Shown piece after piece: positions 8,832 through 16,946 of a stretch of 64,000 nt of DNA. Both the position numbers and the translations under genes were made by a program. Below the pieces are notes generated by a model, which was not told where the DNA came from, did not search any database, and worked only from the letters and a program-made list of their open reading frames with translations. Positions within the stretch are counted from its first letter, which is position 1. Each line of letters opens with the position of its first letter. Source of the DNA: Vreelandella neptunia (GTDB lineage Bacteria; Pseudomonadota; Gammaproteobacteria; Pseudomonadales; Halomonadaceae); NCBI RefSeq assembly GCF_022489065.1, contig NZ_JAKVTW010000001.1, positions 859,094-923,093 of the forward strand, in the 5' to 3' direction.

Positions 8832-9746
8832 TTAAAGCGGGCGCTGGCCGTTAAGTCGCACCCAGCCTTCACGAATCACTGGTTCATTCATGGCGATACC
8901 CTGGGCGGCGTAGGCTTCATAAACATCATCCGCTTGGTTCGCCAAAATGCCAGAAAGCGCAATACGGCCACCAGGGGCGACGTGCCCGGCAATCATTGGT
9001 GCTAACTCGACTAGCGGCCCGGCCAAGATATTCGCGGTCACGATTGGGTAGTCGCCGCCATCGCTTAACTGCTCAGGGTAGTAAAGTGTTAGGTCTGCCT
9101 CGGCAATACCATTCCGTTCTGCGTTGTCACGACTGGCTTGTAACGCCTGGGGATCAATGTCGGTGGCATCGGCATGACTAGCGCCGAGCTTGAGCGCGGC
9201 AATGGCGAGAATGCCGGAACCACAGCCTACGTCCAGTACGCTTTGCTGCGCTAAATGGCCCGCTACTGCCAGCTCATCCAGCCACTCTAGGCAAAGTGCT
9301 GTGGTCGGGTGTGTGCCCGTACCAAAGGCCAGGCCAGGGTCGAGAATTAAGTTTACGGCATCCGCTTGGGGCGGTTCGTGCCAGCTCGGCACAATCCATA
9401 GCCGCTGCCCCATCTGTAGCGGCGTGAAGTCATCCATCCACTCCCGCTCCCAGTCCCGATCAGCCAACAGCTCATACTCAATGGTGGGGCAGGGCTCCCC
9501 TGGCATCTGTTCGGACCAGGCGGCCTCGATACGCTCCAGCATGCTTTCGACGCCCTCTAGGTCATCGTAAAGCCCGGTTAGGATGGTGTCTTCCCATAGC
9601 GGTGTTGTACCACGTTCCGGCTCAAATACCGGGTCATCGTGGGCATCCTGAAGGCCAATGGCCGTCGCGCCCTCTTCAAGCAGCAGTTCTTCGAGGAACT
9701 CGGCTTGTTCAGGGGCGACATGGGCTTTGAGTTGAAGCCAGGGCAT
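8832..9746 (-). CDS. prmA: Ribosomal protein L11 methyltransferase
   Basis: Transfers methyl groups from S-adenosylmethionine to L11 of the large ribosomal subunit. The N-terminal substrate-recognition domain begins MPWLQLKAHVAPEQAEFLEELLLEEGATAIGLQDA. The catalytic domain has GLAFGTGTHPTTALCLEWL and the SAM-binding VLDVGCGSGILAIAALKLGA (about 170-190), followed by TANILAGPLVELAP. The length is 304 residues against 293 in E. coli. ATG 9746 matches the family start and has GGAG upstream. The accC terminator separates it from accBC, so it probably has its own promoter. In enterics prmA precedes dusB in the same order. Confidence 0.95.
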   Translation of the reverse strand: MPWLQLKAHVAPEQAEFLEELLLEEGATAIGLQDAHDDPVFEPERGTTPLWEDTILTGLYDDLEGVESMLERIEAAWSEQMPGEPCPTIEYELLADRDWEREWMDDFTPLQMGQRLWIVPSWHEPPQADAVNLILDPGLAFGTGTHPTTALCLEWLDELAVAGHLAQQSVLDVGCGSGILAIAALKLGASHADATDIDPQALQASRDNAERNGIAEADLTLYYPEQLSDGGDYPIVTANILAGPLVELAPMIAGHVAPGGRIALSGILANQADDVYEAYAAQGIAMNEPVIREGWVRLNGQRPL

Positions 9747-9778
9747 GAGGAGTCTCCGCAAGGCGAATTAAGGCAATT

Positions 9779-9817
9779 ACAGTAAAGGCGCATACAGTAA
9801 AGACCTAGACAGTAAAG
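9779..9817. repeat. Tandem repeat, three copies of ACAGTAAAG with a 15-base period
   Basis: ACAGTAAAG occurs exactly at 9779-9787, 9794-9802 and 9809-9817, in the gap between the prmA start and the accC terminator. Confidence 0.85.
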
Positions 9818-9824
9818 ACAAAAA

Positions 9825-9846
9825 CGGGGTGGACATGGCCACCCCG
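9825..9846 (-). terminator. Intrinsic terminator of accBC
   Basis: On the minus strand an 8-bp stem CGGGGTGG/CCACCCCG with a 6-base loop is followed by TTTTTG. It lies 42 bases after the accC stop. Confidence 0.85.
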
Positions 9847-9887
9847 CTGGGCATAACAGTAAGCGCTGGAAAGCGTTGGAAGCGCTA

Positions 9888-11228
9888 TTAGCTGCTGAGT
9901 TTCTTTTCCAGGTAGTGGATGTTGACGCCACCTTGACGGAAATAGCTATCGCGAACCAAATCTTTTTGTAAATCGATATTGGTTTTAATGCCTTCCACTA
10001 AGAGCTCATCAAGGGCATTGCGCATGCGCGTTAACGCTATTTCACGGTCTGCGCCCCAGGTGATCAGTTTGCCGATCAACGAGTCGTAGTGGGGCGGTAC
10101 GGTGTAACCCGTGTAGAGGTGGGAGTCCATACGCACACCCAGGCCGCCCGGCGCGTGAAACAGCGTTACCTTGCCAGGGGAGGGCATAAAGGTACGCGAG
10201 TCTTCGGCATTGATCCGGCACTCGAAAGAGTGACCGTTGAGCTGCACGTCCTCCTGGCGAATCGAAAGTGGCAGACCCGAGGCGATACGTAGCTGCTCTT
10301 TAACAATATCCACGCCGGTAACCATTTCGGTGACCGGGTGCTCTACCTGAACGCGGGTATTCATCTCAATGAAGAAATACTCGCCGTCTTCGTACAAGAA
10401 CTCAAAAGTGCCAGCGCCACGATAATTAATTTTAATACACGCCTGGCGGCATGCTTCAAGCACTTGGGCGCGGGCTTCTGGGTCCAGGCCTGGCGCGGGA
10501 GCTTCTTCAAGCACTTTTTGGTGACGGCGTTGCAGCGAGCAGTCGCGATCGTAAAGATGAATCGCGTTGCCCTGGCCATCGGCAAGTACCTGAACTTCGA
10601 CGTGGCGCGGTTTTTCAAGGAATTTTTCCATGTAAACCGTACCGTCACCAAAAGCGGCGTGTGCTTCAGTGCGCGTCACCGTAATGGCAGAAAGCAGATG
10701 GCCTTCGGTGTGCACCACACGCATACCGCGACCACCACCGCCAGAGGCGGCCTTGATGATCACCGGGTAGCCGATGCGTTTTGCCGTGGCTAGGTTAGTC
10801 GCATCATCGTCGCCCAAGGGGCCGTCTGAACCCGGAACCGTAGGAACGCCCGCTTCCTTCATCGACTGGATCGCACTGACTTTATCGCCCATGAGGCGAA
10901 TCGTCTCAGCGCGGGGGCCAATAAAGGTAAATCCTGAGCGCTCAACTTGCTCGGCAAAGTTGGCGTTTTCAGACAAAAAGCCGTAACCGGGGTGAATCGC
11001 GGTCGAATCAGTGACTTCTGCTGCACTAATAAGGGCCGGAATATTTAAGTAAGACTGCGCTGATGAGGCCGGTCCGATACACACGGCTTCATCTGCCAGG
11101 CGAACATGCATGAGTTCACGATCAGCTTTGGAGTGTACCGCTACGGTTTTAATGCCCAGTTCTTTACAGGCCCGTAGGATACGGAGGGCAATCTCGCCGC
11201 GGTTGGCGATAAGTACCTTGTCCAGCAT
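9888..11228 (-). CDS. accC: Acetyl-CoA carboxylase, biotin carboxylase subunit
   Basis: Carboxylates the biotin of AccB using ATP and bicarbonate, the first half-reaction of malonyl-CoA formation. The 446-residue protein has the N-terminal domain [25 protein letters not shown], the ATP-grasp glycine loop [15 protein letters not shown] (about 158-172), [12 protein letters not shown] and the metal-binding [14 protein letters not shown] (about 287-300). The length matches E. coli AccC (449). ATG 11228 gives the conserved N-terminus; an in-frame ATG four codons upstream is possible but not expected. accB ends 31 bases upstream, so the two form an accBC operon closed by the hairpin at 9825-9846. 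Confidence 0.96.
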   Translation of the reverse strand: MLDKVLIANRGEIALRILRACKELGIKTVAVHSKADRELMHVRLADEAVCIGPASSAQSYLNIPALISAAEVTDSTAIHPGYGFLSENANFAEQVERSGFTFIGPRAETIRLMGDKVSAIQSMKEAGVPTVPGSDGPLGDDDATNLATAKRIGYPVIIKAASGGGGRGMRVVHTEGHLLSAITVTRTEAHAAFGDGTVYMEKFLEKPRHVEVQVLADGQGNAIHLYDRDCSLQRRHQKVLEEAPAPGLDPEARAQVLEACRQACIKINYRGAGTFEFLYEDGEYFFIEMNTRVQVEHPVTEMVTGVDIVKEQLRIASGLPLSIRQEDVQLNGHSFECRINAEDSRTFMPSPGKVTLFHAPGGLGVRMDSHLYTGYTVPPHYDSLIGKLITWGADREIALTRMRNALDELLVEGIKTNIDLQKDLVRDSYFRQGGVNIHYLEKKLSS

Positions 11229-11259
11229 GGGAGAGTCCACCCGTGTTGAAAATGAAGGA

Positions 11260-11727
11260 TTAAGCGATGACGATCATGGGTTGATCGAATTCGACTGGCT
11301 CGCCGTCTTCCACCAGGATGGCTTCCACCACACCGTCGCGGTCAGCTTCAATCTGGTTCATCATTTTCATGGCTTCAATAATGCAAACGGTATCGCCCTG
11401 TTTGACGCTGTCACCGACTTCTACAAACGACTTGGCGCCTGGCGCCGGGCTGCGATAGAAAGTGCCGACCATGGGCGAGTTAATCGCTTCACCACGGTAG
11501 CTAACACCCTGAGGCTCAGCTTCAGCAGCAGGTGATGCTGCCGGAGCGGGAGCTGCTGGTGCATAGCCTGGGTGCTGCGCATATTGCGGCATCTGCTGTG
11601 GCTGCCAGGAAGCGCCATTAGGGTGGCGGCTGATACGAACTGACTCTTCGCCTTCCTGAATTTCAATCTCGCTAATATTAGACTCTTCGAGCAGCTCAAT
11701 CAGTTTCTTAACTTTGCGGATATCCAT
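11260..11727 (-). CDS. accB: Biotin carboxyl carrier protein of acetyl-CoA carboxylase
   Basis: Carries the biotin that shuttles carboxyl groups between AccC and the carboxyltransferase. The 155-residue chain starts [23 protein letters not shown], has a proline/alanine-rich linker (about 40-75) and a C-terminal biotinyl domain. The biotinylated lysine is K121 in [11 protein letters not shown]. The domain contains the thumb segment [19 protein letters not shown] that is typical of AccB. In E. coli AccB represses its own operon; the unusual hairpin leader at 11769-11816 could play a part in control here. Confidence 0.96.
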   Translation of the reverse strand: MDIRKVKKLIELLEESNISEIEIQEGEESVRISRHPNGASWQPQQMPQYAQHPGYAPAAPAPAASPAAEAEPQGVSYRGEAINSPMVGTFYRSPAPGAKSFVEVGDSVKQGDTVCIIEAMKMMNQIEADRDGVVEAILVEDGEPVEFDQPMIVIA

Positions 11728-12075
11728 GGCATAGCCCCATCAATGTCATAAAATAAGATTATGAAAAGGAGTTTCATAGCAAATACGGCCTTCAAGAGCG
11801 AGATGCTATGAAACTCTTATTTAAGCGCAGTAAACCAAATTTAAAAATGAAGAGAACGCTGCATGTTAGCGAACGTTACCCCGTTCTCACCCCTAAAAAA
11901 GGAATTTTTTAACTAATATGGGAGCGGAGTTTGCCGAAAAAGTGCCAGGATGTCCAGCGACAGGCTGAGCCAGTGCTCAAACTGCCGCTTAGCGTAGAAT
12001 TAAACAACTGTTTAACGACATTCGCGTCAAAACGCTGCTTAACTGCCTCAGTACGCAGGTCACCAAAGGCGGGGA
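11728..12075. other. Upstream region of accBC
   Basis: This 348-base gap lies between the dsbD stop and the accB start on the minus strand. It contains the leader hairpin at 11769-11816, an AT-rich stretch around 11880-11925 that probably holds the accB promoter, and a short TTAAACA/TGTTTAA inverted repeat near 12000-12015. No coding frame with a ribosome site was seen. Confidence 0.5.
11769..11816 (-). promoter_or_regulatory. Leader hairpin in front of accBC
   Basis: A perfect 13-bp inverted repeat, GAGTTTCATAGCA at 11769-11781 and TGCTATGAAACTC at 11804-11816, with a 22-base loop, lies 42 bases upstream of the accB start. It is not followed by a T-run on the minus strand, so it does not look like a terminator. 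It could be an mRNA structure or a protein operator. Confidence 0.6.
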
Positions 12076-13935
12076 TTAGCTATTGGCTAGCCACTGGCTA
12101 ACGGATTCAAGGTGTTTATGCAGTTGGTCGGCGGTGACTTCACCTTGAATGCGCGCATCACGAATCTCTTCCCCTCGACTGAAAAACAGCAGGCTTGGAG
12201 GGCCGAAAAGATTGAACTGATCCAGCAGCTCACGACTCTGTGGGTCGGTTCGAGTCACATCTGCGGCAATTAACGTGTACCCCTCCAGTGCTGCTGAAAC
12301 GCGCGGATCTGGATAGACATCGCGCTCCAGCAGCTTGCATGAAATGCACCAATCAGCGGTAAAGTGTACAAACGCCGGCTGATTAGTACTGTTCGCTTGA
12401 GCGATGGCCGCCTCAAGCGCTGTGAGGTTATCGACCTCAACGAAATCAAGTTGTTCCACCTGAGACTCGTTGGAACCCATCGAGGTGGCCGCAAGAGGAC
12501 GCAGCGGGTTACTGCCGCCTTGCGCGGCACCATAGACCAGCAGGACGCCCCACGCCAGCAGTAAAATACCCAGCGTTTGTCGTGCTCGCGCCCACCCTTG
12601 TGGTTGATTGAAGTTCAGCGCCCCAAGGGCCAGCGCCGTGCCGATCGCGAGTGCTGCCCATAGAAGTAGTGCAATGGGCGCAGCGACTAAACGCTCGATC
12701 ATCCAAATCGCCACACCCAGCAGTAACAAGCCAAAGGCGATTTTTACGCCATTCATCCAGGCGCCCGAACGGGGCAACAGGGTCGCGCCAAAAGTGCCCA
12801 CTAAGAGCAGAGGGATGCCCATTCCAAGGCCCAGCGCAAACAGCACTGCACCGCCCATGACCGCATCGCCGGTCGAGGAGATAAACACCAGTGCACCGGC
12901 GAGTGGCGCGGTGACACAAGGCGACACTACCAGCACCGAAAGGGCGCCTGCCAGGGCCAAGCCCGCTGGCCCACTGCGCTGCGCGCGGGCTTGCCATGCA
13001 TCAATACGGTTGGTCAAGCGGGGCGAAAGGTTGAGCGTGAAGGCCCCAAACATCGCCAGTGCAAACAGCGTGAAAAGAGTGGCGAAAGTGATGAGAACAG
13101 GTGCCGACTGTAAGCGCGCCTGAAGGTTGAGCCCAGCGCCAAAAAGCCCCATTAAGACACCGACCAGCGCGTAGGTCAGCGCCATGCCCAGCACATAGCT
13201 CAACGAGAGCACAAAGGCACGTGGCCGTGTGGGGTTCTGGCCCACAACGATTGAGGAGAGAATCGGAATCATTGGGAGGACGCAGGGCGTAAAGGTGAGA
13301 CCTAGGCCAGCAATAAAAAACAGCCCCAGCGCTATTGGTAAGCTCGCTTCGCTAATTAACGTACTAAAGCGGCTATCCTCGCTTTGAGCTCCTGAGAAAC
13401 CACTCTGTGATGTAGTGGTAGCGTTTTTGACCGGGTTCGTTTCACTCTCTTGCCAGTTCGCAAATTGACTGGGCGGCTCAGTCTCACTGGCCGGTAGGCT
13501 CAAGCGTTCCGGGGGGTAGCATAGCCCTGCATCTGCGCAGCCTTGAAAGGTTAGCTCAACCTCCAGTGGGCCTGAATAGGGTGCGCTCAGCGGCACTTCA
13601 AAGACTAATTGGTCGCGGAAGATATAAACATCGCCCATGAACTCGTCGTTGGTGAAGGTGCCTTCGGGGATGTTGGGTTCACCTAGCGTTGTACCCTCAG
13701 TCTGGCTGGATACCGCAAACTGGTGGCGATAAAGGTAGTACTCGTCTGCAATATCGACCCCAATATACAGCGTATCACCATCATGCCAAGCGGCGGGTTG
13801 GAAGGCCTCCATGACGGGTAAAAATTCATCTTGGTTACTAGACGATGAAAACCATTGGGCGTGCGCGCTTAGCGGTAACCAAACGAGGAAAAAAACAAGT
13901 AAGGGAAATAGGCTCAGGCGTTTAAGAGATAACAC
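12076..13935 (-). CDS. dsbD: Thiol:disulfide interchange protein DsbD
   Basis: Inner-membrane protein that carries reducing power from cytoplasmic thioredoxin to the periplasm, keeping DsbC/DsbG and cytochrome c maturation factors reduced. The 619 residues show a signal peptide (1-26, ending SAHAQ) and a periplasmic alpha domain with the cysteine pair in GCADAGLCYPP. The membrane domain of about eight helices has its cysteines in TPCVLPMIPI and SPCVTAPLAG. The C-terminal thioredoxin-like gamma domain carries the active site DWCISCK. All six redox cysteines are therefore present. It appears to be a single-gene unit: ppa upstream has its own terminator, and accB lies 348 bases downstream. Confidence 0.95.
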   Translation of the reverse strand: MLSLKRLSLFPLLVFFLVWLPLSAHAQWFSSSSNQDEFLPVMEAFQPAAWHDGDTLYIGVDIADEYYLYRHQFAVSSQTEGTTLGEPNIPEGTFTNDEFMGDVYIFRDQLVFEVPLSAPYSGPLEVELTFQGCADAGLCYPPERLSLPASETEPPSQFANWQESETNPVKNATTTSQSGFSGAQSEDSRFSTLISEASLPIALGLFFIAGLGLTFTPCVLPMIPILSSIVVGQNPTRPRAFVLSLSYVLGMALTYALVGVLMGLFGAGLNLQARLQSAPVLITFATLFTLFALAMFGAFTLNLSPRLTNRIDAWQARAQRSGPAGLALAGALSVLVVSPCVTAPLAGALVFISSTGDAVMGGAVLFALGLGMGIPLLLVGTFGATLLPRSGAWMNGVKIAFGLLLLGVAIWMIERLVAAPIALLLWAALAIGTALALGALNFNQPQGWARARQTLGILLLAWGVLLVYGAAQGGSNPLRPLAATSMGSNESQVEQLDFVEVDNLTALEAAIAQANSTNQPAFVHFTADWCISCKLLERDVYPDPRVSAALEGYTLIAADVTRTDPQSRELLDQFNLFGPPSLLFFSRGEEIRDARIQGEVTADQLHKHLESVSQWLANS

Positions 13936-14048
13936 GGTGCGTCCTTAATCAATGGCAGCGCAAAGTAAGGCGAACAGCATACCGCATCCTTAAAACCCTG
14001 GGGCATACGCTGCGGTGACGTGACGCGCCCGTTAATTGTGCGTTAATC

Positions 14049-14216
14049 CTAGCAGCCTGTCGGACTTAACACTGATCTACTGCGAATCCCGGTATTTTGG
14101 CCAACTTTATTCGATCGATTTCGTTAAATAGCATGCTATTCGCCTCAATCGATCGATAAATTTGGCTCAAAATCCGTGCTTCTCGCGACGATCGGTCAAG
14201 CCCGACAGGCTGCTAG
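14049..14216. repeat. 168-bp imperfect palindromic element
   Basis: The ends are a perfect 15-bp inverted repeat: CTAGCAGCCTGTCGG at 14049-14063 and CCGACAGGCTGCTAG at 14202-14216. The interior is also palindromic: TCGATCGATT matches AATCGATCGA, GGTATTTTGGCC resembles the complement of GGCTCAAAATCC, and the centre is ATAGCATGCTAT. The whole element could fold into one long hairpin. It has no coding frame and lies between the dsbD start and the ppa terminator. The structure suggests a non-autonomous mobile or REP-like element. No flanking target duplication was recognised. Confidence 0.8.
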
Positions 14217-14224
14217 CAACATAA

Positions 14225-14250
14225 AAAAGGTCGCCCGGAGGCGACCTTTT
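14225..14250 (-). terminator. Intrinsic terminator of ppa
   Basis: An 11-bp stem AAAAGGTCGCC/GGCGACCTTTT with a 4-base loop is followed on the minus strand by further T residues. It is 30 bases after the ppa stop. Confidence 0.9.
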
Positions 14251-14279
14251 CAAATTCACAGCAGCAACTTAAAAAACGG

Positions 14280-14810
14280 TTACGCTTTCTGGTAAGCGAT
14301 AACGGATTTTTCAATGGCTTTGCGTGCAGCGTCAGCACCTTCCCATGACTCAACTTTTACCCATTTTCCTTTTTCGAGATCTTTGTAGTTCTCGAAGAAG
14401 TGGGCGATCTGTTGGCGCAGTAGCTCAGGCAGGTCGGTAACTTCATGAATATCGTCATAGAGCGAGCTTAGCTTTGCGTGAGGTACGCAAATCAATTTAG
14501 CGTCTTCACCCGCTTCGTCGGTCATGTTCAAAATACCTACCGGGCGAGCGCGAATGATGCTGCCAGGCTGAACCGGATGTGGAGTTACTACGAGGGCATC
14601 CAGCGCATCACCGTCGTCGGCGAGGGTGTGCGGAATAAAACCATAGTTAGCGGGGTAGAACATGGGGGTGGCCATAAAACGGTCAACGAGTAGCGCGCCC
14701 ATGTCCTTATCAATTTCGTATTTGATCGGATCGTGGTTGGCAGGAATTTCGATCACCACATAAACGTCGTTGGGGAGATCCTTTCCAGCAGGGATATTAT
14801 CGAAGTTCAT
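14280..14810 (-). CDS. ppa: Inorganic pyrophosphatase (family I)
   Basis: Soluble enzyme that splits PPi to two phosphates and so pulls biosynthetic reactions forward. The 176-residue chain matches E. coli Ppa in length and has [40 protein letters not shown] (metal ligands in DGDALD, about 66-71), and the later EDAKLI segment. It is transcribed away from the PP2C/kinase gene across a 312-base gap. Its neighbourhood also holds a PPi-using phosphofructokinase, so the cell has both a PPi-consuming hydrolase and a PPi-using glycolytic enzyme close together. Confidence 0.95.
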   Translation of the reverse strand: MNFDNIPAGKDLPNDVYVVIEIPANHDPIKYEIDKDMGALLVDRFMATPMFYPANYGFIPHTLADDGDALDALVVTPHPVQPGSIIRARPVGILNMTDEAGEDAKLICVPHAKLSSLYDDIHEVTDLPELLRQQIAHFFENYKDLEKGKWVKVESWEGADAARKAIEKSVIAYQKA

Positions 14811-15122
14811 CGTTGATTCCTTGGTAATGCTGTGGCTAGAGTCGTGCCGTGGTTAGGCAAATGTGTCAGAGTCGTTTATGGCGAAGAATTATACGAACAT
14901 GGCTGCCCGATTACCAATGCGACATAGGTGGGTCGGTGTTTATTGTTTGTTTAAGGTTAACGTTAAGGCTTGAAACGCGGCGAACATAAAAGCGTGCTAA
15001 TACGATAGAGACGTTTGTTGGGCATCGCTTCTGCTTCGCTGCGTGTATCATAGGCAGAGTTTATTGACAGTATTGGTTGACAGTGAAGTCCCTTGATCGA
15101 GTCGGCAACCTAGGAGGATGAC
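14811..15122. other. Divergent gap between ppa and the PP2C/kinase gene
   Basis: This 312-base region separates two diverging genes. It has a short duplication (TGCTGTGGCTAG at 14828, TGCCGTGGTTAG at 14845, period 17) beside the ppa start and two TTGACAG boxes at 15064 and 15077. I could not pair those boxes with a convincing -10. No gene is visible. Confidence 0.45.
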
Positions 15123-16838
15123 TTGTCGCACGCCCAGTTGCTCATCAGTTATGGTCAAGCATTTGTCGCACCTGACCGGCGCCTGCACCGCAGTTCTATG
15201 TCAGTTCGTTTTCCAGAAGCGCCGCTGCTGCGCGCCAAAGGCGGCTGCGCGGTCATTAGCGACTCCATTTCACGCAATACGATGGCGAAACAGGCCGGTG
15301 ACTTAAGCGTACGTGGTTTCCTGGCTGACTATTTTTCTACCCCTGATCACTGGGATGTCAAAACATCGGCGACGCGGGTGCTGCGCGCACTGAATAGCTG
15401 GTGTTATAGCCAAAGCCAGCATGTTAAAGAGGGCAGCTTCGTTTCTTCCATGTCGGTCATGGTGTTTCGTGGCCGTGAAGCTCATTTGTTTCATATGGGC
15501 GATACGCTGGTGTTTCGTTTGCGCGGCGCCGAGTTTGAGCAACTGAGCCGCGACCACGTAACCGACTTGGGCGGTTACCGCTATCCTTCTCGCGCGTTGG
15601 GTATGGATGGCAGTGTCGATATTGATTATACCCATATAGCGCTAAAGCAGGGCGACCTGTTCCTGTTCACCACCCAGGGCGTACGCGGCACGCTGCTGCC
15701 TTCAGACTATGTACGCTTGATCCGACAAGATGCCAGTGACCTGGACGCGGCCTGCGAGCGCCTCGCCGATGAGGCGAAGCAGCGCGCCCAGGATCGCGGC
15801 TATGGTGGTGATCAGTTCTGCTTTCAGCTAGTGCGTATCGACGAATTGCCTGAAGAGATAACAGAGCACCCTGGGCAGCTCTATGGCGATTTGCCAATTC
15901 CCCCAGAGTTGGCGCCAGGCGAGCGTTTAGACGGCCTGGAGATTCTCGCCGTGCTATCGCGCACTGCGCAGTCTCGGGTTTATCGTGTCCGCGATGTGCA
16001 TAGCGAGCGGGAAATGGTAATGAAGGCCCCCAGCCCTGAGCTCTCATTGCGTAATGCCTATCTTGAGCACTTTCTACTCCAGCAGTGGGTCGTCGAACGC
16101 GTTAATTCGCCCTTTGTCGTGAAAGTGATGGAGCCTTCGCGCCCGCGTCGCTACCTCTATTATCTAATGCAGCATATTGAAGGTGAAACACTTCGCCAGT
16201 GGGCTGAACGCCATCCTCAAGCCAGCTTAACTCAGCGCCTGGATATTGCTAACCAGCTAGGTAAGGCCGTGCAGGCGCTGCATCACCGAGAAATAATTCA
16301 TCAGCAGATCAATCCTGACAATATACTGATCGACCCACACGGCAAGCTCGTGCTTACCGATTTTAGTGCCTGCCATATGCGTGATGGCGAAGGGCATCGC
16401 CACTCAGGTGAGTTGCTGCGCCAGATTGGCTTTAATGAGCACACTGCTCCTGAGTATGCGTTGGGTGACAGCATAGGTCGGCGTAGTGACCAGTACTCGC
16501 TAGCCTCGACCACTTACTGGCTATTGACCGGTGCTTTGCCTTATACGCTAACGCCCAATCGCCTGCGCAGCCATACCGACCTTGAAGAGTTAACTTACCG
16601 CAGCGCTCGTACCACCAACCCTGAGATATCCCAGGAATTAGACGATGCTCTTCGCCGTGCTCTGGATCCTCAACGGGCGCTGAGGTTTAGACGGATGTCT
16701 GAATTTTTGCACGCATTGAGAATACCGCTCGGGCGGGGGGGCACACGCGAAGAGAGCCGTCAGGAACCGCGGCGTTTCTGGCAGGGAGTGGCCGGTATAT
16801 TGCTGTTGTTGCTCGTGCTTTCCTGGCTACTACGTTAA
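15123..16838 (+). CDS. PP2C-type phosphatase fused to a serine/threonine pseudokinase-like domain, membrane-anchored
   Basis: A 571-residue two-domain protein. Residues about 1-245 resemble a PP2C phosphatase (FRGREAHLFHMGDTLVFRLRG, QLSRDHV, GGDQFCFQLVRI). Residues about 265-535 resemble an Hanks-type kinase, with the VAIK-like lysine in EMVMKAPSPEL. However the catalytic loop reads HQQINPDN, so the HRD aspartate is replaced by Q, and DFG reads DFS. The APE segment is intact (TAPEYALGD). The tail has one membrane helix (WQGVAGILLLLLVLSWLL). I chose TTG 15123 because AGGAGG stands five bases upstream; the ATG inside that site is in another frame. Loss of the catalytic aspartate suggests a regulatory or ATP-binding role, which is inference. 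It sits between ppa and pfp. Confidence 0.75.
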   Translation: MSHAQLLISYGQAFVAPDRRLHRSSMSVRFPEAPLLRAKGGCAVISDSISRNTMAKQAGDLSVRGFLADYFSTPDHWDVKTSATRVLRALNSWCYSQSQHVKEGSFVSSMSVMVFRGREAHLFHMGDTLVFRLRGAEFEQLSRDHVTDLGGYRYPSRALGMDGSVDIDYTHIALKQGDLFLFTTQGVRGTLLPSDYVRLIRQDASDLDAACERLADEAKQRAQDRGYGGDQFCFQLVRIDELPEEITEHPGQLYGDLPIPPELAPGERLDGLEILAVLSRTAQSRVYRVRDVHSEREMVMKAPSPELSLRNAYLEHFLLQQWVVERVNSPFVVKVMEPSRPRRYLYYLMQHIEGETLRQWAERHPQASLTQRLDIANQLGKAVQALHHREIIHQQINPDNILIDPHGKLVLTDFSACHMRDGEGHRHSGELLRQIGFNEHTAPEYALGDSIGRRSDQYSLASTTYWLLTGALPYTLTPNRLRSHTDLEELTYRSARTTNPEISQELDDALRRALDPQRALRFRRMSEFLHALRIPLGRGGTREESRQEPRRFWQGVAGILLLLLVLSWLLR

Positions 16839-16850
16839 ACATAAGCAGTA

Positions 16851-16874
16851 CAAAGCATGTAAAGAGCAAAGCAT
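16851..16874. repeat. Short tandem duplication (CAAAGCAT twice, 16-base period)
   Basis: CAAAGCAT at 16851-16858 and 16867-16874 lies immediately after the stop of the PP2C/kinase gene and ahead of the terminator. Confidence 0.55.
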
Positions 16875-16877
16875 ACA

Positions 16878-16911
16878 AAAAGGGGCGATGAAGTTATTCA
16901 TCGCCCCTTTT
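16878..16911. terminator. Bidirectional terminator between the PP2C/kinase gene and pfp
   Basis: A 15-bp perfect stem, AAAAGGGGCGATGAA and TTCATCGCCCCTTTT, encloses a GTTA loop. A-tract and T-tract on both sides allow it to act in both directions for these converging genes. Confidence 0.93.
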
Positions 16912-16946
16912 GATAGCCCAAATGTTGATTTCGCTGTGTTAGCAGT

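Noticed and set aside
11110..11535. Long antisense open frames opposite accC, accB, purH, gyrA and others
   Set aside because: These frames mirror the codon pattern of the true genes, lack ribosome sites at their starts, and encode no recognisable motifs.
15118..15306. ATG at 15118 as an alternative gene start beside the PP2C/kinase gene
   Set aside because: The 62-codon frame from it (MTCRTPSCSS) shows no motif, while the TTG frame at 15123 reads into a clear PP2C/kinase protein, and the AGGAGG spacing fits TTG.
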